From Triparma columacea (taxonomy: Eukaryota > Sar > Bolidophyceae > Parmales > Triparmaceae), in assembly GCA_030267965.1 (NCBI GenBank), contig BRYA01000383.1:15460-56727 (forward strand): a DNA stretch of 41,268 nt. Reading direction: 5' to 3'. How positions within the stretch are numbered: position 1 is the stretch's first letter; each line of letters begins with the position of its first letter. Below the pieces are notes generated by a model that searched no databases, was not told the origin of the DNA, and worked only from the letters and a program-made list of their open reading frames with translations. This document shows positions 11,139-19,867 of this stretch, piece after piece. The position numbers and the translations under genes were made by a program.

Positions 11139-12065
11139 ATGCCCAGCTCCGCAGTGTACTCTGGCGCAGAGAGCTTCAGGAACAACGATGAACTCACGGA
11201 GGTGACTTTTGCAAAGGGAGTGACAATGATTGAGGCTTACGCCTTCTTGGGATGCTCTTCCCTCGCAACCATCACAATCCCAGATGGAGTGACAACGATT
11301 GGCTATAACGCCTTCTACGAATGCTCCTCCCTCACGGCCATCACCATCCCGGACTCAGTGATGACGATTGGCTATTGCGCCTTCTACTGTTGCTCCTCCC
11401 TAGCAGCCATCACAATCCCGGACTCAATGACGATGATTGGCATTGGCGCCTTCAGGGGATGCTCCTCCCTCACGGCCATCACAATCCCGGACGGAGTGAC
11501 GGAGATTTGCCATTCTGCCTTCTCTGGATGCTCCTCCCTCATGGCCATCACCATCCCGGACGGAGTGACGACGATAAGCGATAGCGCCTTCTGGAGTTGC
11601 TCCTCCCTCGCAGCCATCACAATCCCGGATACAGTGACGACGATTGGAGATTACGCCTTCATGGGATGCTCCTCCCTCGCAGCCATCACAATCCCGGACT
11701 CAGTGACCACGCTTAGTTATAGGGCCTTCTACGGATGCACCGCCCTGACGAGACTCAGTTTATCTCCTGCCGTCTTCATCGATGAAGACTGCTTCTCGAA
11801 CTGCACCGCTCTAATCTCTGCTGCTGCTGATCAAAATATGTCGACTGTCAAGGACCTCCTCCATTCTAGGTGGCACCGCATACGCGAACGCGTCAACGCT
11901 CTGCTGTGCCTTAAGGGAACTTGGGATCACGTGGAGAATCCACCCAGGAGATCGGCTAGGAAGCGGAAGCGAACTGACGGAGTTGAAGCACCAGCGCTAA
12001 GGGCAAGTGAGGCACGTGACAAGATCCCGAAAGTTTTGTGGAGAGTTATTCTGGAATTTCTGTAA
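11139..12065 (+). CDS. BspA-type leucine-rich repeat protein (LRR_5), intact copy 1
   Basis: 308 aa, no intron. It consists of about eight 23-residue LRR_5 repeats of consensus SSLAAITIPDGVTTIGDYAF-x-x-C, encoded by 69-bp direct repeats, then a divergent cap repeat (TALTRLSLSPAV). A C-terminal segment has a basic stretch RRSARKRKR (possible nuclear signal) and the conserved ending KVLWRVILEFL. No signal peptide or membrane segment is visible. LRR_5 repeats form curved solenoids used for protein binding; the partner is unknown. The start was chosen because the ATG and about 70 bp before it are shared by all three copies. Only this copy keeps one frame throughout. Such families are common in protists and change copy number easily by slippage. 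Confidence 0.8.
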   Translation: MPSSAVYSGAESFRNNDELTEVTFAKGVTMIEAYAFLGCSSLATITIPDGVTTIGYNAFYECSSLTAITIPDSVMTIGYCAFYCCSSLAAITIPDSMTMIGIGAFRGCSSLTAITIPDGVTEICHSAFSGCSSLMAITIPDGVTTISDSAFWSCSSLAAITIPDTVTTIGDYAFMGCSSLAAITIPDSVTTLSYRAFYGCTALTRLSLSPAVFIDEDCFSNCTALISAAADQNMSTVKDLLHSRWHRIRERVNALLCLKGTWDHVENPPRRSARKRKRTDGVEAPALRASEARDKIPKVLWRVILEFL

Positions 12066-12189
12066 CTCTAAACGCCACTGTTGAACGGCATGCAAAAGGG
12101 TCCCGAAATATTACGAACAACGTTTTCTTTTTTGGAGGCTCCAAAAACCAAAACCATTCTGGGGCTTTGAGGAAGATTTGGGCATTATT

Positions 12190-12435
12190 GACAAGAAAGC
12201 TGTATTATAGTCTGTAGATACTTTTTACGACCGACCTAACTCTTCACAATACAAACACAACGATACTACTTTCTACACCATAAAACACACTGTAGTATTT
12301 AGCTCAAATTTGGTCCCCAACAAAACTACATCGTCTCCAAATCCCTAACTTTCAATCTCCTCCTCTCCATCTACGCATTTCACGCCATACCCTAGCTCGA
12401 GCGCTATCAGTACTACCACTATCATCCTCCCCGAG
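12190..12435 (+). repeat. Duplicated 5' flank of BspA-type LRR copies 2 and 3
   Basis: This block is clearly homologous to about 17745-17991, upstream of copy 3. Shared strings include TTAGCTCAAATTTGGTCCCC, CCCTAACTTTCAA and GCTATCAGTACTACCACTAT. The two blocks differ by many substitutions and small indels. It carries the promoter/5' UTR of the family, so the duplication unit included regulatory DNA. Confidence 0.8.
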
Positions 12436-13346
12436 ATGTCCAGCTCAGTAGTGTACTCTGGCGTAGAGAACTTCATTGCCAACGATGAACTCACAGAGGT
12501 GACTTTTGCAGAGGGAGTGACGTCGATTGGCCGTGGCGCCTTCGGAGGATGCTCCTCCCTCACGGACATCACAATCCCTGAAGGAGTGACAACGATTGGC
12601 GATTACGCCTTCAGCAGATGCTCCTCCCTCGCAGACATCTCAATCCCGGACACAGTGACTACGATTGGCCATTACGCCTTCGAAGGATGCTCCTCCCTCG
12701 CAGAAATCATTATCCCGGACTCAGTGACGATGATTGGTGTACACGCCTTCACCAGATGCTCCTCCCTTGCAGCCATCACAATCCCGGACTCGTGACAACA
12801 ATGGGCTGGAATGCCTTCCAAGAATGCTCCTCCCTCGCAGCCATCACAATCCCAGACTCAGTGACGACGATTGCCGAGAGCGCCTTCGTCTTATGCTCCT
12901 CCCTCACGGCCATCACAATTCCGGACTCTGTGACAACGATTGGCGATCACGCCTTCCACGGATGCTCCTCCCTCTCAGCCATCATAATCTCGGACGGAGT
13001 GACGACGATTGGCAGTTGGGCCTTCTTGGGATGCTCTGCCCTGACGAAACTCATTCTATCTCCTGCCGTCTCCATTGGTGAAGACTGCTTCTTGAACTGC
13101 ACCGCCCTAATCGCTGCCGCTGCTGATAAAAATATGCCGACTGTCGAGGACCTCCTCCATTACAGGTGGCATCGCGAACCCGCTGTGCTCGAACGCGTCA
13201 CCGTTCTGTCCTGCCTCAAGACACTCTTTACGGACCAAAAAAAGAGGAAGCGTGAGGACGGAGGTGAAGCGCAAACACTTGGGGTAACCGCGACACGCAA
13301 GAGACTCCCGAAAGTTATGTGGAGAGTTATTCTGGAATTTCTGTAA
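12436..13346 (+). pseudogene. BspA-type leucine-rich repeat protein, copy 2, frameshifted
   Basis: Same architecture as copy 1: N-terminal cap, about eight 69-bp LRR_5 units, and a C-terminal ending KVMWRVILEFL. The frame is open from 12436, but at about 12790 the repeat reads GGACTCGTGAC where sister units read GGACTCAGTGAC. Loss of one base puts TGA in frame. The homologous protein resumes at once in another frame and runs to the stop at 13344-13346. Everything downstream still looks like a conserved LRR protein, so the break is either recent or a sequencing/assembly error in repetitive DNA. The C-terminal region has diverged from copies 1 and 3. Confidence 0.75.
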
Positions 13347-13398
13347 CTCTAAATTCAATGTTGAACAATGTAGGCAAGAAAAGTGTCATATTCTTTAG

Positions 13399-13656
13399 CT
13401 CTTTTCAGAAGCGACATGCTCATGTCAGAGTGAGGAGAAGGTCGGGGCGGGGGCTGGGGGAGGATTTGAGGTGGGGAACAACGGGCATGTGTTCAGCGAT
13501 AGCGATGACAGCAGCGAGAGCGACGAGGAGGAGGAGGTCGTCTTCGAACATATGGAAGGAGGAGGGGATAATCTGAAGTTGGAATTCGAGAGGGAAGCTT
13601 TATTAGCTCAGCTTGTATTAGAATATATTATCGTCTTTTCTTTCGTAATGTTATAA
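13399..13656 (+). other. Possible small acidic ORF or gene remnant
   Basis: An open frame after a splice-acceptor-like TTTTCAG reads through Gly-rich sequence into SDSDDSSESDEEEEVVFEHM and ends with a hydrophobic tail at a TAA (13654-13656). No ATG starts this frame (there is a GTG at 13471) and no upstream exon was found. It could be the last exon of a lost gene. It sits between the 3' ends of LRR copy 2 and the large antisense LRR gene. Confidence 0.2.
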
Positions 13657-13668
13657 TGTGTCTTATAT

Positions 13669-16600
13669 TTAATTTGCGTCGTCTCCTGCTAGGCTCAGTA
13701 GGGGTTCAGTCAAAGTTCCCTTCGTGCCCGTTTCCCTCTCTCGCCTCACTCTCATGTACTCCGATTTCGCCAAGTACATCATGTACGATATTAATATGAT
13801 CGCCATGACTGCGAGGAATGCGAACGTCGTCCCGCCGTTCTTTCCATCCACGCTGATCCCCGAGAGGAGCGCGGCCGTGCTGAAGAAGCCGATGTTGCAG
13901 ATTACGACGAGGACGATGCATCTGAAGGGAATGCCTTGGGCGTCAGTTTTGATCTGTTCTTCTCCCCTTCGTTTCTTCTTTTCGTTGAATCGCTCGGCGA
14001 GGAAGGAGAGGGCGAGCCAGCGGCACAGCATGCCGAGGCAGCCAATCCACGCCGTCAAAGGTGACGCCACCCCGAAAGTGAAGATCAAAGCAACGTTCTT
14101 CACGAGGTTGGCGTAAGTGTAGGGGAGGTAACGGCCGAGCTCCTGCTTTGGCTCGGTTGCTGCTATTTCCGCGTCTGTTCCCAATTCCGCGTCTTCTTCT
14201 TTATTCGTTTCTCCCTCTTCATCCTCTTCTTCCAACGTGAAGTCATCCATTACCGTTTTTAGGTCGCCGTCAAAGTTGCCCTTTGCAAAGCCCAGGCAGT
14301 CCAGCAGGTTGCTTGCCGTGTTTAATATCCCCTCGAGCACGCTTGAGACTAGTGGCCACCTGAAGTTCTCCTGTTGCCCGAAGACTCGGTCCTCGTCAAT
14401 GTTGTAGTCGAGGGTGTCGAGGAGGAAGTCAACTGGCGGGAGGTAGAACGATGTGGGTGCTTCAGGCCCCGCTGTTGTTTCCTCTTCCTCGTCATTGTCA
14501 TTCTCATCCTTCCTCAGCTCCGACGCTCCCCAGCCAACCAGGAATACGAAGACGAACACCCCCGCTGACAAAAGAACGAGAGCCCAGTCTCCAGGCAGAA
14601 TGTCCCCGCTGTCGATATCGTCTGCGAACAGGTTCACGACCTGGGGAAGTGCCAAGGAAACGGACATCCCGATAGTCAACACCATCCACTTCACAACCTG
14701 CGCCTTGCCGCCGTCTATGCAGAACCACCACAAGGCGGGCTGCAAGAAGCCGCTGAACAGCAGCTCCAAGATGACGACGGGACTGTAGACCTGAATCACG
14801 GCGCTGCCGCACTGGTCCGAGAGGGACCACGGGTAGTTGAAGGTGGTGGTGTAGATATCTGTTTTGTAGCCGTCGTTTGGGTAGGTGGGATCTGGGCAGG
14901 CTGGATCTCCGTTGTTGTCTGCAGACCCACAATATGTAATGGGCACGTCGGCTTCGTGCGGCTCTTGCTGCACGAACTTATACTTGAAGCAGCGCTCGTC
15001 CAAAAAGAGAATTAGGATGCTCGGAACGACGAGGGCGTTCAACAGCATCACGACACTCATGGTGAAGACGAGGAAGTTGAAGCTTTTCTTGGGATTGAGC
15101 AGCTTCATGCTCTCCTTTGCCGCCCACCGTTCGTTCAATAGGGTCGACTTGAACTGCGACAGGGCGGTGTTTGCAAATGCCTTGTTCGACGGGCTGATGG
15201 TCGGGCTGGTGGCGACGAAGAAGACATAGATGAAATCGAACGCCACCACAAAGATGATGGTGTAGGCGAAGATTCCGAAGAGCTTCAAGGTGCCTCGTCC
15301 AGAAAGTGGCTTCTTCATCGCCGTTGTCTTCTCCTCGGCATGTCCATTTACGTTTACGTGGCCCTCGAACCTCAAATTCCAACCCCAGTTGATGAAGTAG
15401 AGGAGGAGGAGGGTGGTGATGGCCAGGAGCGGGAGGACGAGCCAGTTTGAAGCCGTCTTCAGGCTCACCGAGAGTTTCAAGAAGGTGGGCTGCGTCTCAA
15501 AGTTGGAGTTCGCGTTCCAGTACGTGACGGAGAGTCCGACGGAGGCGAGTAGTACGGCAAGCACAAGTTTGTAGCAGGCGTGGCCGATATTTACGATGTT
15601 GCTGGCGTCAGAAAGTACTTCGTGCCGGCCTCTCGTGTATGTGCCGATGAGGCCAAGGACGCTCTCGCACTGCTTTGTGAAGGACGCAGCGATGACAAAG
15701 AGAGCGCCTGCCGCAGCAGCAAGGATGGCCGGGGTGACGAACTCGGAGCCGCCACATGAATAGGCGTGGCCGGGGTCTTCGTTTGAATGCTCTCGAACAG
15801 TGTCAGGCACGGGACAAGACCAGACGTTCCCAAAGAGAACGGTGGTGTTGGAATTGTTTGCGGTAAAGACGGGCCAATTTGAGACTGAGGAAGGGATTTC
15901 GCCTGAGAAATCGTTCAGGTCGAGCTTGAGGTCAAAGAGATTGGATAGGGCGGAGAGGGAGGTGGGAATTGTTCCTCCAATATTGTTGTGCCGGACGTCG
16001 AAGGAGGTCAAAGAGGGTGTGTCGGAGAAGAAGGAATCAGGTATGGAGCCGGTGATTTGGTTGTAGGCGAGGGAGACATCGCGGATCGTCGGGGGGAGGG
16101 CAGGGATGGAGGACGTGAAACTGTTTCCCGCGAGGTAGAAGGACGTGAGGGGGGACGTGATGGTTTTCGGTAGAGGGCCGGTGAAGGCGCATCCCTCGAT
16201 TACGAGGCTGGTGAGAGAGGGAGTTGAGAGGACTGAGGGGAGCGTGCCCTTGAGGTTGGCGTTGCCGGAGAGGATTACGTCAGTGATGTTCTTGAGGTCG
16301 AAGAGGGTGGGAGAGAGGGTGCCAGAGAAGTCGTTGTTGTAGGCGAAGAAGGTTTGGAGGAGGGGTGTGGCGGAGAAGTCGTGCGGAAGGGGACCAGAGA
16401 GTTGGTTGTTGTAGATGTAGAGGGTTTGGAGGAGCGGATTCGAGGTGAAGGATGGTAGTGGCCCGGAGAGTTTGTTGTCGTTGAGCTCGAGATATTGTAG
16501 ATTGATATTAGTTGAAAAGGACGGGATTGAGCCGGAGAGATTATTTTTGTGGAGGTAAAGGACTTGTAGATTGGTATTATTTGTAAAGGACGGGATTGTG

Positions 16601-17442
16601 CCAGAGAGATTGTTGTTGTTGTTGAGCTGGAGGAATTGTAGATTGATATTAGTTGAAAAGGACGGGATTGAGCCAGAGAGATTATTGTTGTAGAGGCTGA
16701 GGATTTGTAGATTGGTATTATTTGAAAAGGACGGAATTGTGCCAGAGAGACTGTTGTTGTGGAGGCCGAGGCGTTGTAGTTTGATATTAGTTGAAAAGGA
16801 CGGTAATTCACCCGACAGATTATTCTCATAGAGACTAACGAGCGTCAGAGCTTCGCACTTGGTGAATTCCGGAACTTTCCCTTCCAACCGATTCATGTAC
16901 CCGTAGAAGCTCTCCAGCTTGGTCATATTCCCCATTGAGGCTGGGATCTCTCCTTCAAACTCGTGTTCAACTAGCGCGAAGTACGTGACATTTTTAAGGT
17001 TCCCGATTGAAGCTGGAATCGAGCCGCCGATCTGACCACCTAACAGGACAAGTTTCTGCAGAGCAAACAGATCGCCTATGCTCTCCTCTAGAGTCCCGGT
17101 CATATTATTGTTGCGCAAATCCACCGTCACCATCCCTCCGTGCTCATCGCACGTAACTCCATACCACTGGTTCACGCAAGGATCGCCATCGAGCCAGTTC
17201 TTCTGGCTCTCAGTTGTCCACCCCTCTCCATTCGTGGAATAGTAAAGGTCCACGAGCGCAAGCCTCTCGACGTCGCTCGTTTCAATCGCATTACTCGAAT
17301 CGCGTCGCTTCCCAACCCCAACCAGCATCGATCCCTCCAATAAACGATCAAAGGAGGAGGATCGGCTCACAACAGCTTCGGCCGAAGATCCACTCCATGC
17401 CAGAAGCAGGAGGCAAAAACATGCCGCGTTGGAGAGCAACAT
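13669..17442 (-). CDS. Large plant-type LRR ectodomain fused to a multi-pass membrane domain
   Basis: Single exon, 1,257 aa from the ATG at 17440-17442; the frame extends upstream to a TTG but has no earlier ATG. Signal peptide MLLSNAACFCLLLLAWSG. Then a LRRNT-like cap: ERLALVDLYYSTNGEGW, the Cys pair around DPCVNQWYGVTC, and about 18-20 plant-specific LRRs of xxLxxLxLxxNxLSGxIPxF type to about residue 540, ending in a Cys pair (WSCPVPD, YSCGG). The C-terminal half has roughly ten hydrophobic helices, beginning PAILAAAAGALFVIAASF and ending FAFLAVMAIILISYMMYL, with acidic loops (DNDEEEE, LEEEDEEGE). No kinase domain is present. It resembles a surface receptor or adhesion protein. The mechanism and ligand are not predictable. 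It is antisense to, and nested within, the BspA-type LRR array. Confidence 0.8.
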   Translation of the reverse strand: MLLSNAACFCLLLLAWSGSSAEAVVSRSSSFDRLLEGSMLVGVGKRRDSSNAIETSDVERLALVDLYYSTNGEGWTTESQKNWLDGDPCVNQWYGVTCDEHGGMVTVDLRNNNMTGTLEESIGDLFALQKLVLLGGQIGGSIPASIGNLKNVTYFALVEHEFEGEIPASMGNMTKLESFYGYMNRLEGKVPEFTKCEALTLVSLYENNLSGELPSFSTNIKLQRLGLHNNSLSGTIPSFSNNTNLQILSLYNNNLSGSIPSFSTNINLQFLQLNNNNNLSGTIPSFTNNTNLQVLYLHKNNLSGSIPSFSTNINLQYLELNDNKLSGPLPSFTSNPLLQTLYIYNNQLSGPLPHDFSATPLLQTFFAYNNDFSGTLSPTLFDLKNITDVILSGNANLKGTLPSVLSTPSLTSLVIEGCAFTGPLPKTITSPLTSFYLAGNSFTSSIPALPPTIRDVSLAYNQITGSIPDSFFSDTPSLTSFDVRHNNIGGTIPTSLSALSNLFDLKLDLNDFSGEIPSSVSNWPVFTANNSNTTVLFGNVWSCPVPDTVREHSNEDPGHAYSCGGSEFVTPAILAAAAGALFVIAASFTKQCESVLGLIGTYTRGRHEVLSDASNIVNIGHACYKLVLAVLLASVGLSVTYWNANSNFETQPTFLKLSVSLKTASNWLVLPLLAITTLLLLYFINWGWNLRFEGHVNVNGHAEEKTTAMKKPLSGRGTLKLFGIFAYTIIFVVAFDFIYVFFVATSPTISPSNKAFANTALSQFKSTLLNERWAAKESMKLLNPKKSFNFLVFTMSVVMLLNALVVPSILILFLDERCFKYKFVQQEPHEADVPITYCGSADNNGDPACPDPTYPNDGYKTDIYTTTFNYPWSLSDQCGSAVIQVYSPVVILELLFSGFLQPALWWFCIDGGKAQVVKWMVLTIGMSVSLALPQVVNLFADDIDSGDILPGDWALVLLSAGVFVFVFLVGWGASELRKDENDNDEEEETTAGPEAPTSFYLPPVDFLLDTLDYNIDEDRVFGQQENFRWPLVSSVLEGILNTASNLLDCLGFAKGNFDGDLKTVMDDFTLEEEDEEGETNKEEDAELGTDAEIAATEPKQELGRYLPYTYANLVKNVALIFTFGVASPLTAWIGCLGMLCRWLALSFLAERFNEKKKRRGEEQIKTDAQGIPFRCIVLVVICNIGFFSTAALLSGISVDGKNGGTTFAFLAVMAIILISYMMYLAKSEYMRVRRERETGTKGTLTEPLLSLAGDDAN
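16430..16830 (-). repeat. 69-bp tandem repeats in the LRR ectodomain
   Basis: Five to six LRR units of 23 residues (one with 24, an extra Asn) are nearly identical in DNA sequence. They alternate between two versions, IPSFSNNTNLQ and IPSFSTNINLQ, which gives a higher-order period of two units. The flanking LRRs are much more divergent, which points to recent expansion of a two-repeat block. Confidence 0.75.
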
Positions 17443-17744
17443 CAGACGGGCCCTTATGGTAAAGGGGTCGATTTCACGGTGCAAGTAATGACTTGGTGTT
17501 TATCAGTGCTCAAATCCAAAGCACACCAATCCCCTCGAAAACCCTAACCCTAACCTGCTGCACAAGGAAAGGGGGCTCAGCTCCGTAATGAAGGAGCTGG
17601 CGGTTTGACGAGGGATCCTAATCCCCCGGTCTGTCTGATTGGGTGAGAATCCGACGAGCTAGAGTTAAGAGGAAAATGAAATGCGAAAGTAAGTAAAGAA
17701 GGAAAAGAAATTTTGTTCGGAATTTTGGAGATTTCGAGGTATTA
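17443..17744. other. Intergenic region between the large LRR gene and the LRR copy 3 flank
   Basis: Contains a short AACCCTAACCCTAACC stretch (about 17540-17555) and, at 17579-17651, three small inverted repeats in a row: AGCTCC/GGAGCT, GGGAT/ATCCC and GATT/AATC. No tRNA fold or gene is recognised. Confidence 0.4.
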
Positions 17745-17991
17745 TTTGCCAAGAAAACTGTATTAAAGCCTATAATAATACTTTTTACAACACTGAAACG
17801 CTTCATAATACCAACAATAATACTACTACCTACACCATATCCAAACACATTGCAGATTTAGCTCAAATTTGGTCCCCAACAAAACTACATCGCCCACATC
17901 CCTAACTTTCAACCTCCTCCTCTCCATCTAAACATTCACGCTGTATCTTAGCTCAAGCGCTATCAGTACTACCACTATCATCCTCCCCGAG
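17745..17991 (+). repeat. Duplicated 5' flank of BspA-type LRR copy 3
   Basis: The partner of 12190-12435; see that entry. It shares TTAGCTCAAATTTGGTCCCC and the block that leads into the common start codon. Confidence 0.8.
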
Positions 17992-19085
17992 ATGCCCAGC
18001 TCAGCAGTGTACTCTGGCGTTGAGAGCTTCACTGACAATGATGAACTCACGGAGGTGACTTTTGCAGAGGGAGTGACGTCGATTGGCCGTGGCGCCTTCG
18101 AAGGATGCTCCTCCCTCATGGCTATCACCATCCCGGACGGAGTGACACAACGATTGGCGATTACGCCTTCTCTGGATGCTCCTCCCTCGCAGCCATCACA
18201 ATCCCGGAAGGCGTTAAGGAGATTGGCGAGTACGCTTTCGCACATTGCTCCTCCCTCGCAGCCATCACAATCCCAGATGGAGTGACGACGATTGGCAAAG
18301 GCGCCTTTTTCAGATGCTCCTCCCTCGCGGCCATCACAATCCCGGACGGAGTGACGATGATCGGCTATCAAGCCTTCAGGGGATGCTCCTCCCTCACAGC
18401 CATCACAATCCCGGACGGAGTTACGGAGGTTAGCAATTACGCCTTCTACGGATGCTCCTCCCTCGCAGCCATCACCATCCCGGACTCAGTGACGACGATT
18501 GGCGACTGGGCCTTCAGGGAATGCTCCTCCCTCGCAATCATCACAATCCCGGATGGAGTGACGTCGATTGGCGATGACGCCTTCAGCACATGCTCCTCCC
18601 TCGCAGCCATCACAATCCCAGACGGAGTGACAACGATTGGCGATTACGCCTTCTCTGGATGCTCCTCCCTCGCAGCCATCACAATCCCAGACGGAGTGAC
18701 AGAGATTGGCTATTTTGCCTTCATTCATTGCACCGCCCTGATGAAGCTCAGTTTATCCCCTGCCATCTCCATCGGATCTGGCGCTTTCATGGATTGCACC
18801 GCCTTAATCGCTGCCTCTGCCGACAATAATATGCCAACTGTGGAGGACCTCCTCCATTCTAGGTGGCACCGCATACGCGAACGCGTCAACGCTCTGCTGT
18901 GCCTTAAGGGAACTTGGGATCACGTGGAGAATCCACCCAGGAGATCGGCTAGGAAGCGTAAGCGAACTGACGGAGTTGAAGCACCAGCGCTAAGGGTAAG
19001 CGAAGACCCCGCGGCGCTAAGGGCAAGTGAGGCACGTGAGAAGATCCCGAAAGTTTTGTGGAGAGTTATTCTGGAATTTCTGTAA
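17992..19085 (+). pseudogene. BspA-type leucine-rich repeat protein, copy 3, frameshifted
   Basis: Longest copy, about ten LRR_5 units plus cap and the C-terminal ending KVLWRVILEFL. The frame opens at the shared ATG (17992), but in the second repeat (about 18144-18150) GAGTGACACAACG replaces the GAGTGACAACG of sister units. An extra AC shifts the frame and hits a stop after about 97 codons. The LRR frame then continues unbroken from about 18150 to 19085. The last 230 bp are almost identical to the end of copy 1 (11870-12065), except for a 27-bp in-frame insertion that adds VSEDPAALR. Either a very young pseudogene or a sequencing error. Confidence 0.75.
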
Positions 19086-19220
19086 CTCTAAACGTCACTG
19101 TTGAACGGCATGCGAAAGGGTCCCGAAATATTTACGAACAACGCTCTCTGTTGCAATTCACGAACAAAACGTTTTTCTTTTTGGAGGCTCCAAAAACCAA
19201 AAACCATTTTGGGGCTTTTG
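19086..19220 (+). repeat. Duplicated 3' flank shared by LRR copies 1 and 3
   Basis: Matches 12066-12170 closely: CTCTAAACG, TGAACGGCATGC, AAAGGGTCCCGAAATATT and GGAGGCTCCAAAAACC. Copy 3 has about 25 extra bases (CTCTCTGTTGCAATTCACG region). Copy 2 keeps only the first bases after the stop. Together with the near-identical C-termini this marks copies 1 and 3 as the most recently related at their 3' ends. Confidence 0.75.
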
Positions 19221-19701
19221 TCAGGTTTTGGGAAAACATTCTTTGCTAATTTGTGGCTCTCTCTCTCTCTCTATTTATGCTCATTTACCCTCATCGCCCT
19301 CGTATATTACCATCCTTTCGCATTTATTCTCCTACAAACATCAAATAGCATCAAATAGCATCAAACAGTCGTCCAAAATATACCTTCTACAATATCCTTC
19401 CTCGACTCATCCTTAATTTCACCCCTCAAATACCTCATAGTCGCCATTACCGCAGACTCCAAAAACCGCCACGAGGACGCGGGACGAGGTGAGTTGTGCG
19501 TTGAGAGTGGGGAAAAGAAAAATACATTTTAATACTCTAGGGGAGAGCGGGAGAGTCGCGGGAGGAAGCGTTGAAACTTTGTGGGTAGTTTGTTTCTCAC
19601 CGCCTGCGTGCGGAACGCGTGGAGCCGTTCGCGGAGGGCCTGGCTGTTGGCGTCGAGCTTGACGGGTGGTGGCCACGGCCGCGGCACACGCGCGCGCTCC
19701 G

Positions 19702-19773
19702 GTCTGCGGCGACCGCATGGGATCCGTCTCCGGCGACCGTGTGGGTTCTGTCTGCGGAGACCGCATGGGGCGC
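19702..19773. repeat. Three 24-bp tandem repeats
   Basis: Three consecutive units start GTCTGCGGCGACCGCATGGG, GTCTCCGGCGACCGTGTGGG and GTCTGCGGAGACCGCATGGG. They lie in a GC-rich block just upstream of the SelD start. The unit length is a multiple of three, so both strands stay open, but no convincing gene covers it. Confidence 0.7.
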
Positions 19774-19867
19774 TTGATATGCTACACAGAAATGAGGAGC
19801 ACGCGTTGAAATCTCTTCGTGTTGACTAACAAACACCCTCCCTAAAATAGCTCCCTAAATACATCCA

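Noticed and set aside
13669..17442. Receptor-like kinase
   Set aside because: The LRR type suggests it, but no kinase motif (glycine loop, HRD, DFG) occurs after the ectodomain; the C-terminus is multi-pass membrane.
17540..17555. Telomere-like CCCTAA units
   Set aside because: Only two units, in the middle of a gene-rich region; chance or a minor interstitial trace.
11384..18728. Long antisense frames within the BspA-type LRR repeats (CDGCEGGA-type repeats)
   Set aside because: They are mirror frames of the coding repeats; start codons and promoters are lacking and they vanish outside the repeats.
10989..19085. 69-bp direct repeats as a possible CRISPR or satellite array
   Set aside because: The repeats are contiguous, without spacers, and encode 23-residue LRR_5 units in one frame.
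19419..19836. Possible minus-strand gene of about 115 codons with 24-bp repeats, with or without an intron at 19537-19600
   Set aside because: The spliced version starts only at GTG, the unspliced one is low complexity, and its promoter would overlap the selD start region.
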